Below are positions 58,122 through 64,000 of a stretch of DNA of 64,000 bases, piece by piece; the first letter of the stretch is position 1, and each line of letters begins with the position of its first letter. The stretch covers positions 62,001 through 126,000 of the forward strand of contig NZ_NRCJ01000006.1 of assembly GCF_003129965.1 (NCBI RefSeq). The letters run 5' to 3'. Source of the stretch: Aggregatibacter kilianii (GTDB taxonomy: Bacteria; Pseudomonadota; Gammaproteobacteria; Enterobacterales; Pasteurellaceae). The notes under the pieces were generated by a model, which was given only the letters and a program-made list of their open reading frames with translations, was not told the origin of the DNA and made no database searches. The position numbers and the translations under genes are program-made.

Positions 58122-58188
58122 CAAATTAATTTGACCTGGAACCAAAGTCTTTTTGCAATTAATTTTTAATATTTGACACATGTCAAAT
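58122..58188. promoter_or_regulatory. FNR-like site and a second palindrome between grcA and ung
   Basis: 58171-58188 is a perfect inverted repeat ATTTGACA-CA-TGTCAAAT. Within it TTGAC-N4-GTCAA is the FNR consensus with one symmetrical change in each half. A further perfect palindrome, TCAAATTAATTTGA, is at 58122-58135. E. coli yfiD is FNR-activated, so regulation of grcA is likely; I could not name a convincing -10 element. Confidence 0.5.
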
Positions 58189-58334
58189 ATATTCCGTCAT
58201 TTTGAGTTTATTTTTAACAAAATTAAGTTGTTTTCGTTACATTTTTATAACAAATAAACTGCGTCGGTTACTATGAATTTTGCCCGAGGTTCTTTATAAT
58301 CTCAGCTCATTGAGAAATGAGTCGGAATTTTGCT

Positions 58335-59003
58335 ATGAAAACCTGGAAAGACGTCATCGGACAAGAAAAACAACAACCTTATTTTCAGCAGGTGTTGGAG
58401 CGGGTGCATGCGGAGCGTGAGCATGGCAAGATTATCTATCCGCCGGCAGCCGATGTGTTTAATGCCTTTAAATTAACCGAATTTGAACAGGTCAAAGTGG
58501 TGATTTTGGGACAAGATCCATACCACGGACCGAATCAGGCGCACGGTTTGTCTTTTTCCGTGAAACATGGTGTCCGCCCACCGCCGTCGTTGGTGAATAT
58601 TTATCAGGAATTGTCGAAAGACATCGACGGCTTTCAAATCCCCAATCACGGTTGTTTGCTGGAGTGGGCGCAGCAAGGCGTGCTGTTGCTGAATTCGGTA
58701 TTAACGGTGGAGCAGGGGCTGGCGCATTCTCACGCCAATTGGGGCTGGGAAATGTTTACCGACAAAGTCATCGAAACTTTAAATTCGCAACGGGAACATT
58801 TGGTCTTTTTATTGTGGGGCAGTCCGGCGCAAAAAAAAGGGCGGTTTATTGATCGCGAAAAGCATTGTGTGCTGACTTCCGTACACCCATCGCCGTTATC
58901 CGCCCATCGCGGCTTTTTTGGTTGTCGCCATTTCTCCAAAGCCAATGAATATCTACAACAACATCATATTGCGCCGATTAACTGGCAATTAACGTCAATT
59001 TAG
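58335..59003 (+). CDS. ung: Uracil-DNA glycosylase
   Basis: Ung removes uracil from DNA. The 222 residues show the catalytic [18 protein letters not shown] near residue 58 and the C-terminal [22 protein letters not shown] start at ATG 58335 because [11 protein letters not shown] aligns with known starts and GGAA lies before it; an in-frame ATG at 58317 would add six residues. A TATAAT at 58295-58300 may be its -10 element. Confidence 0.95.
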   Translation: MKTWKDVIGQEKQQPYFQQVLERVHAEREHGKIIYPPAADVFNAFKLTEFEQVKVVILGQDPYHGPNQAHGLSFSVKHGVRPPPSLVNIYQELSKDIDGFQIPNHGCLLEWAQQGVLLLNSVLTVEQGLAHSHANWGWEMFTDKVIETLNSQREHLVFLLWGSPAQKKGRFIDREKHCVLTSVHPSPLSAHRGFFGCRHFSKANEYLQQHHIAPINWQLTSI

Positions 59004-59028
59004 CTTTTATTAATTAATAGGAATTTTT

Positions 59029-59808
59029 ATGCTCGCCATTATTTCTCCCGCGAAGACTTTAGATTTTCACGCCGCCGTGCCGAAAAAACTCCCGCAATTT
59101 CAACCGCACTTTTTACCGCAAAGCCAACAGCTTATCGACGTTTGCCGTCAGCTGACACCGGCGCAAATCGCTTCACTCATGTCCATCAGCGATAAACTTG
59201 CCGGGCTGAATGCCGCCCGTTTTGGCGAATGGCAATTGGAACATAACGCACAGAATGCGAAAGCGGCGGTATATGCTTTCAGAGGCGATGTTTACACCGG
59301 CTTGGACGTGGATTCATTAACGGAAGACGATATGTTATTCGCGCAGCAACATTTGCGCATTTTGTCGGGATTGTACGGCTTATTGACGCCGTTGGATTTG
59401 ATTCAGCCGTATCGTTTGGAAATGGGGACTAAATTAGTCAATGGCAAAGGCAAGGATTTATATGCGTTCTGGCATGGTTTGGTGACGCAGGCGCTACAAG
59501 CGGCGATTGATGAACAGAATGATAATGTATTGGTGAATTTGGCGTCCGACGAATATTATAAATCCGTGCAACCGTCCGATTTAAACGCGCAAATCATCAA
59601 ACCGGTATTCCTGGATAATAAAAACGGCAAATACAAAATCATCAGTTTTTATGCGAAAAAAGCCCGTGGCTTAATGTGTCGTTACATTATTCAAAATCGT
59701 TTAACGGAAGTAGAGCAGTTAAAAGATTTTGATTTCGGCGGTTATTGGTTTGATGCTGCGTCATCAAGCAAAACGGAATTTGTCTTCAAACGGGATTTGG
59801 CGGAATAA
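59029..59808 (+). CDS. yaaA: Peroxide stress protein YaaA
   Basis: A 259-residue DUF328/UPF0246 protein that in E. coli limits intracellular iron and damage under peroxide stress. Family blocks are [13 protein letters not shown] at the start, [31 protein letters not shown] in the middle and [12 protein letters not shown], then [15 protein letters not shown]. It lies 25 bases after ung and directly ahead of a lipoprotein gene. It probably binds DNA or metal, but the mechanism is open. Confidence 0.93.
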   Translation: MLAIISPAKTLDFHAAVPKKLPQFQPHFLPQSQQLIDVCRQLTPAQIASLMSISDKLAGLNAARFGEWQLEHNAQNAKAAVYAFRGDVYTGLDVDSLTEDDMLFAQQHLRILSGLYGLLTPLDLIQPYRLEMGTKLVNGKGKDLYAFWHGLVTQALQAAIDEQNDNVLVNLASDEYYKSVQPSDLNAQIIKPVFLDNKNGKYKIISFYAKKARGLMCRYIIQNRLTEVEQLKDFDFGGYWFDAASSSKTEFVFKRDLAE

Positions 59809-59809
59809 C

Positions 59810-60373
59810 ATGATGAAAAAAACACTTCTTATTCTTACCGCACTTTTTCTGGCGGCGTGTGCTGCCAAGCCGCAATTACAAGTGCCGCAAACCTTGCAAC
59901 ATAATCAGAAAACCTATGATTTGGCGAGTCAACAGGATTTAGATTCCGTCGCCCGTTATTTTTATGTATTGCCGGGGGAGCGGGCGGATAAATGGCAAAG
60001 TGCGGTGGAAATTTTGCTCGATCGTAATGAGCTGCAGCGTACGCTACAAGATCGCGCAGATTGGCGTAAACAGGTTTACACCAACACCGGCGTGAAGCAT
60101 TTCAAGTTAGACGTAAAAGATGATGCCCTGTATTCCTATGTAATTTATGAGCCCTCTGCACAAAGTAAGGATTGGCAGGTCAACGTAGCGAAAGGCAAAA
60201 ATGTGGCGCATTGCGGTTTTGTGCAATATCAGTATTCCATGAAATTTCCGCGTTCTCATAAATTACGCAATATGAGCAATAAAAAAATCGTCAGCCATTT
60301 GAAGAAATTCTTTGTGGACAAAGAAATGAAAAAACTGACCCAAGCGGATTGGGCGCTGGGATGTAGAAGATAA
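59810..60373 (+). CDS. Lipoprotein of unknown function, 187 residues
   Basis: A lipoprotein with signal peptide and lipobox LAAC (cysteine near residue 16), then a soluble domain of about 170 residues with two further cysteines (AHCGFVQ and GCRR at the end). I do not recognise a family. Start ATG 59810 or 59813 after GGCGGAAT; the longer frame overlaps yaaA and lacks a signal. Its stop shares a base with the fieF start. An uptake signal in the signal peptide reads Thr-Ala-Leu. Confidence 0.82.
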   Translation: MMKKTLLILTALFLAACAAKPQLQVPQTLQHNQKTYDLASQQDLDSVARYFYVLPGERADKWQSAVEILLDRNELQRTLQDRADWRKQVYTNTGVKHFKLDVKDDALYSYVIYEPSAQSKDWQVNVAKGKNVAHCGFVQYQYSMKFPRSHKLRNMSNKKIVSHLKKFFVDKEMKKLTQADWALGCRR

Positions 60374-61293
60374 TGCCTGCTATCGCTTACTCCGCGCAGG
60401 TGAAAAAAGCGGCGCATTTCGCTATTCTCACCGCGCTGATTTTAATTGTGATAAAAGGTGTTGCCTGGTGGCAAACAGGCTCTGTCAGCATGCTGGCGTC
60501 CATCACCGATTCCATGCTGGATTTGTTGGCGTCTTTGATGAGTATGTTGATTTTGCGTTTTGCATTGATGCCGGCCGATCACAACCATTCTTTCGGGCAT
60601 GGCAAAGCGGAATCGCTGGCATCGTTAGTGCAAAGCGCCTTTATTTCCGGATCGGCGATTTTCCTGTTATTACAAGGGATTCATCGATTTAACTCACCGC
60701 AGGAACTGACTAATACATCGCTCGGCATTGCGGTGACGCTGTTTTCCATTGTGGCGACGTTACTTTTGGTGTGGTATCAAACCCGCGTGATTAAACAAAC
60801 GGACAGTCCGGCGATTAAAGCGGATCGACTGCATTATCAAACGGACTTGCTGATGAATGTGGCGATTTTAATTTCTCTGGGCCTGAGTGCTTACGGCGTG
60901 CTGTTGGCAGATGCGATTTTTGCGATTTTAATTGCGCTGTATATTCTGTTAAATGCCGCCAAAATGCTGTTTGACTCCGTGCAGTTGTTATTGGATCAAA
61001 TGTTGCCGCCGCAAGAAATTGAACAAATCAATGCGGTGCTCCATGCCGAAATCACTGCGGACACACGTATTCTGGGCTTCCATGATTTGCGCACCCGCCG
61101 TTCCGGTGCCGTTCGTTTTATTCAGTTTCATTTGGAGCTGGCGGACGAACTGTCGTTTCTCGCGGCGCACGACATCACCGAACACCTGGAACAGCAGTTA
61201 CAAGCGTTATTTCCGCGCAGCGACATTGTGATTCATCCCGAGCCTACAATCGTTGTGCAACAGGAAATGCAAGCGAATAAAAAAGTGATATAA
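60373..61293 (+). CDS. fieF: Cation-efflux protein FieF (YiiP)
   Basis: A 306-residue cation diffusion facilitator that exports ferrous iron or zinc in exchange for protons. It has about six membrane segments, the metal site SITDSMLDLLASL in segment 2, the HSFGHGKAESLASL loop, and DRLHYQTDLLMN before segment 5; the C-terminal domain is the cytoplasmic dimer domain with HDLRTRRSGAVRFIQFHLEL. fieF next to pfkA is the order in E. coli. It overlaps the lipoprotein gene by one base. Confidence 0.93.
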   Translation: MPAIAYSAQVKKAAHFAILTALILIVIKGVAWWQTGSVSMLASITDSMLDLLASLMSMLILRFALMPADHNHSFGHGKAESLASLVQSAFISGSAIFLLLQGIHRFNSPQELTNTSLGIAVTLFSIVATLLLVWYQTRVIKQTDSPAIKADRLHYQTDLLMNVAILISLGLSAYGVLLADAIFAILIALYILLNAAKMLFDSVQLLLDQMLPPQEIEQINAVLHAEITADTRILGFHDLRTRRSGAVRFIQFHLELADELSFLAAHDITEHLEQQLQALFPRSDIVIHPEPTIVVQQEMQANKKVI

Positions 61294-61354
61294 TTTGCGC
61301 ATTTTGGTAAAAACCGATTTTCTTAAAATTTTAAACTTATGTAAGGTATGACTT

Positions 61355-62320
61355 ATGATTAAAAAAATTGCAGTATTAACAAGTGGTGGCGATGCGCCGG
61401 GCATGAACGCCGCAATTCGCGGTGTGGTTCGTTCAGCATTGGCCGAAGGGTTGGAAGTGTATGGTATTTACGACGGGTATCATGGTTTATATAACAATAA
61501 AATCAAGCAATTAACCCGTTATAGCGTGTCCGATGTGATTAATCGCGGCGGCACATTCCTCGGTTCCGCCCGCTTCCCTGAATTTAAAGATCCTGAAGTG
61601 CGGGCAAAATGCGCGGAGATTTTACGTTCCCACGGCATTGACGCCTTAGTGGTTATCGGCGGTGACGGTTCCTACATGGGGGCAAAATTATTGACCGAAG
61701 AACACGGCTTCCCTTGTGTCGGTATTCCGGGCACGATTGATAACGATGTCGCCGGCACCGACTACACCATCGGTTATCAAACCGCCCTTGAAACCGCCGT
61801 TGAAGCCATCGACCGCTTACGCGACACGTCAAGCTCTCACCAACGTATCTCCATCGTTGAAATCATGGGACGCCATTGTAGCGACCTCACCATTTCCGCA
61901 GGTATCGCCGGCGGCTGTGAATACATCGTGGCATCAGAAATCGAATTTAATCGTGAAGAATTAATTCGCCAAATCGAAAGAAGCATTATCAAAGGCAAAC
62001 GCCACGCCATTATTGCAATTACCGAGTTAATTTGTGACGTAAACGAATTGGCGCGCGAAATTGAGGCCCGCGTGAAACACGAAACCCGCGCGACGATTTT
62101 AGGGCACATTCAACGCGGTGGTACGCCATGCGCCTTCGACCGTATTTTGGGTTCACGCATGGGGGTGTATGCGGTAGATTTGCTCTTGCAAGGCAAAGGC
62201 GGCTACTGCGTGGGTATCCAAAATGAGCAACTGGTTCACCACGACATCATCGACGCGATCAACAATATGCGCCGCGAATTTAAAGCCGATTGGTTGAACA
62301 TGTCTAAACGTTTGGACTAA
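61355..62320 (+). CDS. pfkA: 6-phosphofructokinase
   Basis: PfkA phosphorylates fructose-6-phosphate with ATP, the committed step of glycolysis. The 321 residues have the ATP site [16 protein letters not shown], the catalytic [26 protein letters not shown] and [15 protein letters not shown]. It is the ATP-dependent, allosteric type. Start ATG 61355 after TAAGG. Followed by an uptake-signal terminator shared with rlmC. Confidence 0.97.
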   Translation: MIKKIAVLTSGGDAPGMNAAIRGVVRSALAEGLEVYGIYDGYHGLYNNKIKQLTRYSVSDVINRGGTFLGSARFPEFKDPEVRAKCAEILRSHGIDALVVIGGDGSYMGAKLLTEEHGFPCVGIPGTIDNDVAGTDYTIGYQTALETAVEAIDRLRDTSSSHQRISIVEIMGRHCSDLTISAGIAGGCEYIVASEIEFNREELIRQIERSIIKGKRHAIIAITELICDVNELAREIEARVKHETRATILGHIQRGGTPCAFDRILGSRMGVYAVDLLLQGKGGYCVGIQNEQLVHHDIIDAINNMRREFKADWLNMSKRLD

Positions 62321-62342
62321 TTCATCTCCTTTCTCACTAAAA

Positions 62343-62388
62343 AAGTGCGGTCGGAAAAACCATTAAATTTTCGACCGCACTTTTTTGT
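62343..62388. terminator. Inverted uptake-signal terminator between pfkA and rlmC
   Basis: AAGTGCGGT (62343-62351) and ACCGCACTT (62374-62382), extended by TCG/CGA and AAAA/TTTT, make a strong stem with T runs on both sides. Confidence 0.85.
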
Positions 62389-62405
62389 GTCTGTCATTTT
62401 CCTTT

Positions 62406-63590
62406 CTATTGGCGCTCATTTTTTAATTTCAACAACATCAACACTTCATAATGCGACGTGTGCGGGAACATATCGAACAGTTGGATTTTTTCCGCTTGGT
62501 AGCGGGTGAGGGATTGTAGGTCTTTTCTCATGGTTTCTGCGTTGCAGCTGGAATAGAGGATAAAGTGCGGTTGCATTTCATTGAGAAATTCGGCAAGTGT
62601 TTTGCCGATACCGCGTCGTGGCGGATTGACGATGACCAAATCGGGTTTATCCGCTTGCTTTAAGGCGAAGTTCGCCGCGTCTAAAGATTGAAAATGCACC
62701 TGTTCGGCAAGCCCGAGTTGCTGTGCTGATAATCGGGCGGCGGCAATGGCAGAGGCGGAGATTTCAATGCCGGTAAGACGAATGGTTTTTTGCGGATTTT
62801 GTTGTTGCAAGGCTTGCAGGCAATGCAACCCGAAACCGCCCACGCCGCAGAACAAATCCCAAAGGCTGTTGATGGGCAGATCTTTTACCCATTGCTGCGC
62901 CGTGCCGTACAAGCCTTCGGCAACTTGCGGATTGGTTTGGAAGAAACCTTGCGGGCGGATAAACAACGGAATGCCGTTAAAAGATTCGGGCAAGGTGTGT
63001 TGTTCCGTGAGGAAAATTTCTTTTTCCCCTTCTAAAATCGCGGCATTTTGCGGCTGAATGTTGACGCTGATGACGGCAAGTTGCGGCAGTTTTTCGCGTA
63101 ATGCCGGCAATTCCCGTTGAATCAGCGGCAGTTTACTTTCCGAACGTAGCACAAAACGCAGCATCAGTTGATGGCTGTATTGGCTTTCTGTTAGCAGAAG
63201 GTGTTTCAGTTCGCCTTTCTGTTTCGCTACGTTGTAAGGCACCAGCCCGGCGCGGGCGATGAAGTCTTTGAGCACAGGAAAAACCGCCTGAAAGCGGGGC
63301 GGATAAAGCGGGCAATCGCACAAATCCACCGCACTTTGCGGATCGAGCGGATTCGGCAAAATGCCAAGAATCGGGCGTTCCACTGCGCCGCTGACCACCA
63401 TTTTGGCTTTATTACGAAAAGCGTCGGGAGCAGACTGAAAAGGAGCAAACCGGTTTAAGTGGGAATCGTCCAAACCGCGCAGTTGCTGTTGCAGGTGCGC
63501 GATTTTTTGTTCCAGTTGAGCGGTATAAGGCATTTCCAGCCATTGGCAGGAGCGGCAATCGCCCCGTTGGTAATGTGTGCAGGGGATCAT
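62406..63590 (-). CDS. rlmC: 23S rRNA m5U747 methyltransferase RlmC
   Basis: RlmC (RumB) methylates U747 of 23S rRNA. The 394 residues start with the iron-sulfur cysteines [14 protein letters not shown], then a methyltransferase domain with [34 protein letters not shown] and the catalytic-cysteine motif YSSCNAETM. The missing TRAM domain and the length separate it from RlmD and TrmA. It begins one base after the nagZ stop. Confidence 0.94.
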   Translation of the reverse strand: MIPCTHYQRGDCRSCQWLEMPYTAQLEQKIAHLQQQLRGLDDSHLNRFAPFQSAPDAFRNKAKMVVSGAVERPILGILPNPLDPQSAVDLCDCPLYPPRFQAVFPVLKDFIARAGLVPYNVAKQKGELKHLLLTESQYSHQLMLRFVLRSESKLPLIQRELPALREKLPQLAVISVNIQPQNAAILEGEKEIFLTEQHTLPESFNGIPLFIRPQGFFQTNPQVAEGLYGTAQQWVKDLPINSLWDLFCGVGGFGLHCLQALQQQNPQKTIRLTGIEISASAIAAARLSAQQLGLAEQVHFQSLDAANFALKQADKPDLVIVNPPRRGIGKTLAEFLNEMQPHFILYSSCNAETMRKDLQSLTRYQAEKIQLFDMFPHTSHYEVLMLLKLKNERQ

Positions 63591-63591
63591 A

Positions 63592-64000
63592 TTAGCTTTT
63601 CGTCGCCAACCACTGCTGTTGAAGTGCGGTCAATTTTTTGCGATTTTCTAACCAGCGTGGCGCGGAATCCAATTCCGACCAAGTGAGATGTTTACGTTTG
63701 AACAGGCTGTGTAAACGCTCTTGTCTGAGATTAAAGTGCGGTTGTTTTTCTGAGAGTTTTAAATTATCCAATACTTGGATTGCGCCGTCCCGTTCATTGC
63801 AAAGCAACAATAAATCGCAACCGGCGTTGAGCGCCTGTTCGCTGCGCGCCACAAAATCGCCCATAAATCCCGCGCCTTTCATGCCGAGATCGTCGGAGAA
63901 AATCGCCCCGTTAAAATGCAGCCGATGGCGTAGAATGTCTTGTAACCAATATTTGGAACCGCTTGCCGGTTGGCTGTCGCATTGAGAATAAATCACATGA
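63592..64000 (-). CDS. nagZ: Beta-N-acetylhexosaminidase NagZ, C-terminal part (runs off the window)
   Basis: The last 135 or so residues of NagZ, which removes N-acetylglucosamine from recycled muropeptides in the cytoplasm. The visible part includes [39 protein letters not shown] with its conserved aspartate pair, and the [25 protein letters not shown] block. The frame is open to base 64000, so the start is outside. Its stop is one base before the rlmC start. Two uptake signals are inside the visible part. Confidence 0.92.
   Translation of the reverse strand, partial: HVIYSQCDSQPASGSKYWLQDILRHRLHFNGAIFSDDLGMKGAGFMGDFVARSEQALNAGCDLLLLCNERDGAIQVLDNLKLSEKQPHFNLRQERLHSLFKRKHLTWSELDSAPRWLENRKKLTALQQQWLATKS

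Larger units (their letters stand above)
942..63742. repeat. Dispersed DNA uptake signal sequences (AAGTGCGGT)
   Basis: I count about 68 exact 9-mers on both strands by eye. First bases include 942, 972, 3135, 3401, 6102, 6592, 7925, 7983, 9917, 13767, 13855, 14082, 14105, 15556, 15587, 16736, 18799, 18958, 19902, 21153, 21491, 22375, 23169, 23488, 24848, 26328, 27163, 27957, 29077, 31102, 31127, 33722, 34187, 34878, 36681, 36708, 37198, 37383, 38239, 40829, 40875, 41683, 43309, 43584, 43601, 45227, 46066, 46102, 48446, 48859, 49606, 51604, 51623, 52596, 53023, 53054, 54058, 55572, 57586, 59103, 59837, 59998, 62343, 62374, 62563, 63328, 63622 and 63734. They mark natural-transformation DNA in Haemophilus, Aggregatibacter and relatives. 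Facing pairs between genes serve as terminators. Confidence 0.95.

Noticed and set aside
1-64000. Prophage, insertion sequence, CRISPR array, tRNA or rRNA genes
   Set aside because: No transposase, integrase or phage genes, no regular spaced repeats and no tRNA- or rRNA-like sequences were seen on either strand.

Overview
The window reads as ordinary chromosome of a Pasteurellaceae bacterium. Roughly 68 exact copies (hand count) of the 9-base Haemophilus-type DNA uptake signal AAGTGCGGT or its complement are spread over it, about one per 0.9 kb. Gene order also fits the family from memory: menH-menD-menF-alaA, fadR/nhaB-dsbB, lepA-lepB-rnc-era/grcA/ung and dnaA-dnaN-recF all resemble Haemophilus influenzae. 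Base composition looks richer in G+C than H. influenzae, so an Aggregatibacter-like species is my best inference. There are no rRNA or tRNA genes, prophage, insertion sequences or CRISPR arrays that I can see. Genes are densely packed and almost all belong to recognisable families.

Layout. 1-6.5 kb (minus strand): sdaC (partial), sprT, metK, rpsO and the menaquinone genes menH-menD-menF. 6.6-20.8 kb: alaA, fadR diverging from nhaB-dsbB, an undescribed 48-residue basic protein behind mltF, folB, plsY, a structured repeat, a BON-LysM protein, a YpfJ-type metalloprotein, sodA, maeB and rsuA-bcr. 20.9-28.1 kb: a complete cytochrome c maturation operon, ccmABCDEFGHI, followed by a small VOC protein. 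28.1-38.5 kb: two secreted proteins of unknown function, nrfABCD (periplasmic nitrite reduction to ammonia), a second copy of the structured repeat, the dedicated haem-attachment genes nrfE-nrfX-nrfFG, and a YhiN-type flavoprotein. 38.5-45.2 kb, the most accessory-looking stretch: a BCCT transporter, an unknown membrane protein, a transglutaminase-like/MerT-like/MerP-like cassette, periplasmic sodC and a methyltransferase. 45.2-53 kb: recF-dnaN-dnaA diverging from rpmH-rnpA-yidD-yidC, with mnmE just downstream. 53-64 kb: era-rnc-lepB-lepA, grcA, ung, yaaA-lipoprotein-fieF-pfkA, rlmC and the end of nagZ.

How the genes fit together. The 21-37 kb region is one physiological unit for anaerobic respiration. 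CcmA-I load haem onto ordinary CXXCH apocytochromes. NrfA has five haem motifs, one of which is CXXCK, and NrfE/NrfX/NrfFG form the second, specialised haem lyase that motif needs. NrfB, NrfC and NrfD carry electrons from the quinol pool, for which menH, menD and menF supply part of menaquinone synthesis. GrcA, with an FNR-like palindrome upstream, belongs to the same anaerobic lifestyle.

The most unusual object is a repeat of about 270-290 bases present twice in opposite orientation (13786-14073 and 33519-33785). It folds into a long closing helix, a central hairpin and a terminal hairpin, and the two copies differ by paired, compensating base changes in several helices. That is evidence that a folded structure, in RNA or in extruded DNA, is being kept. 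Other points worth a look are the NrfF-NrfG fusion whose linker contains an inverted pair of uptake signals, the transglutaminase/MerT/MerP cassette next to sodC, and the 48-residue basic protein.
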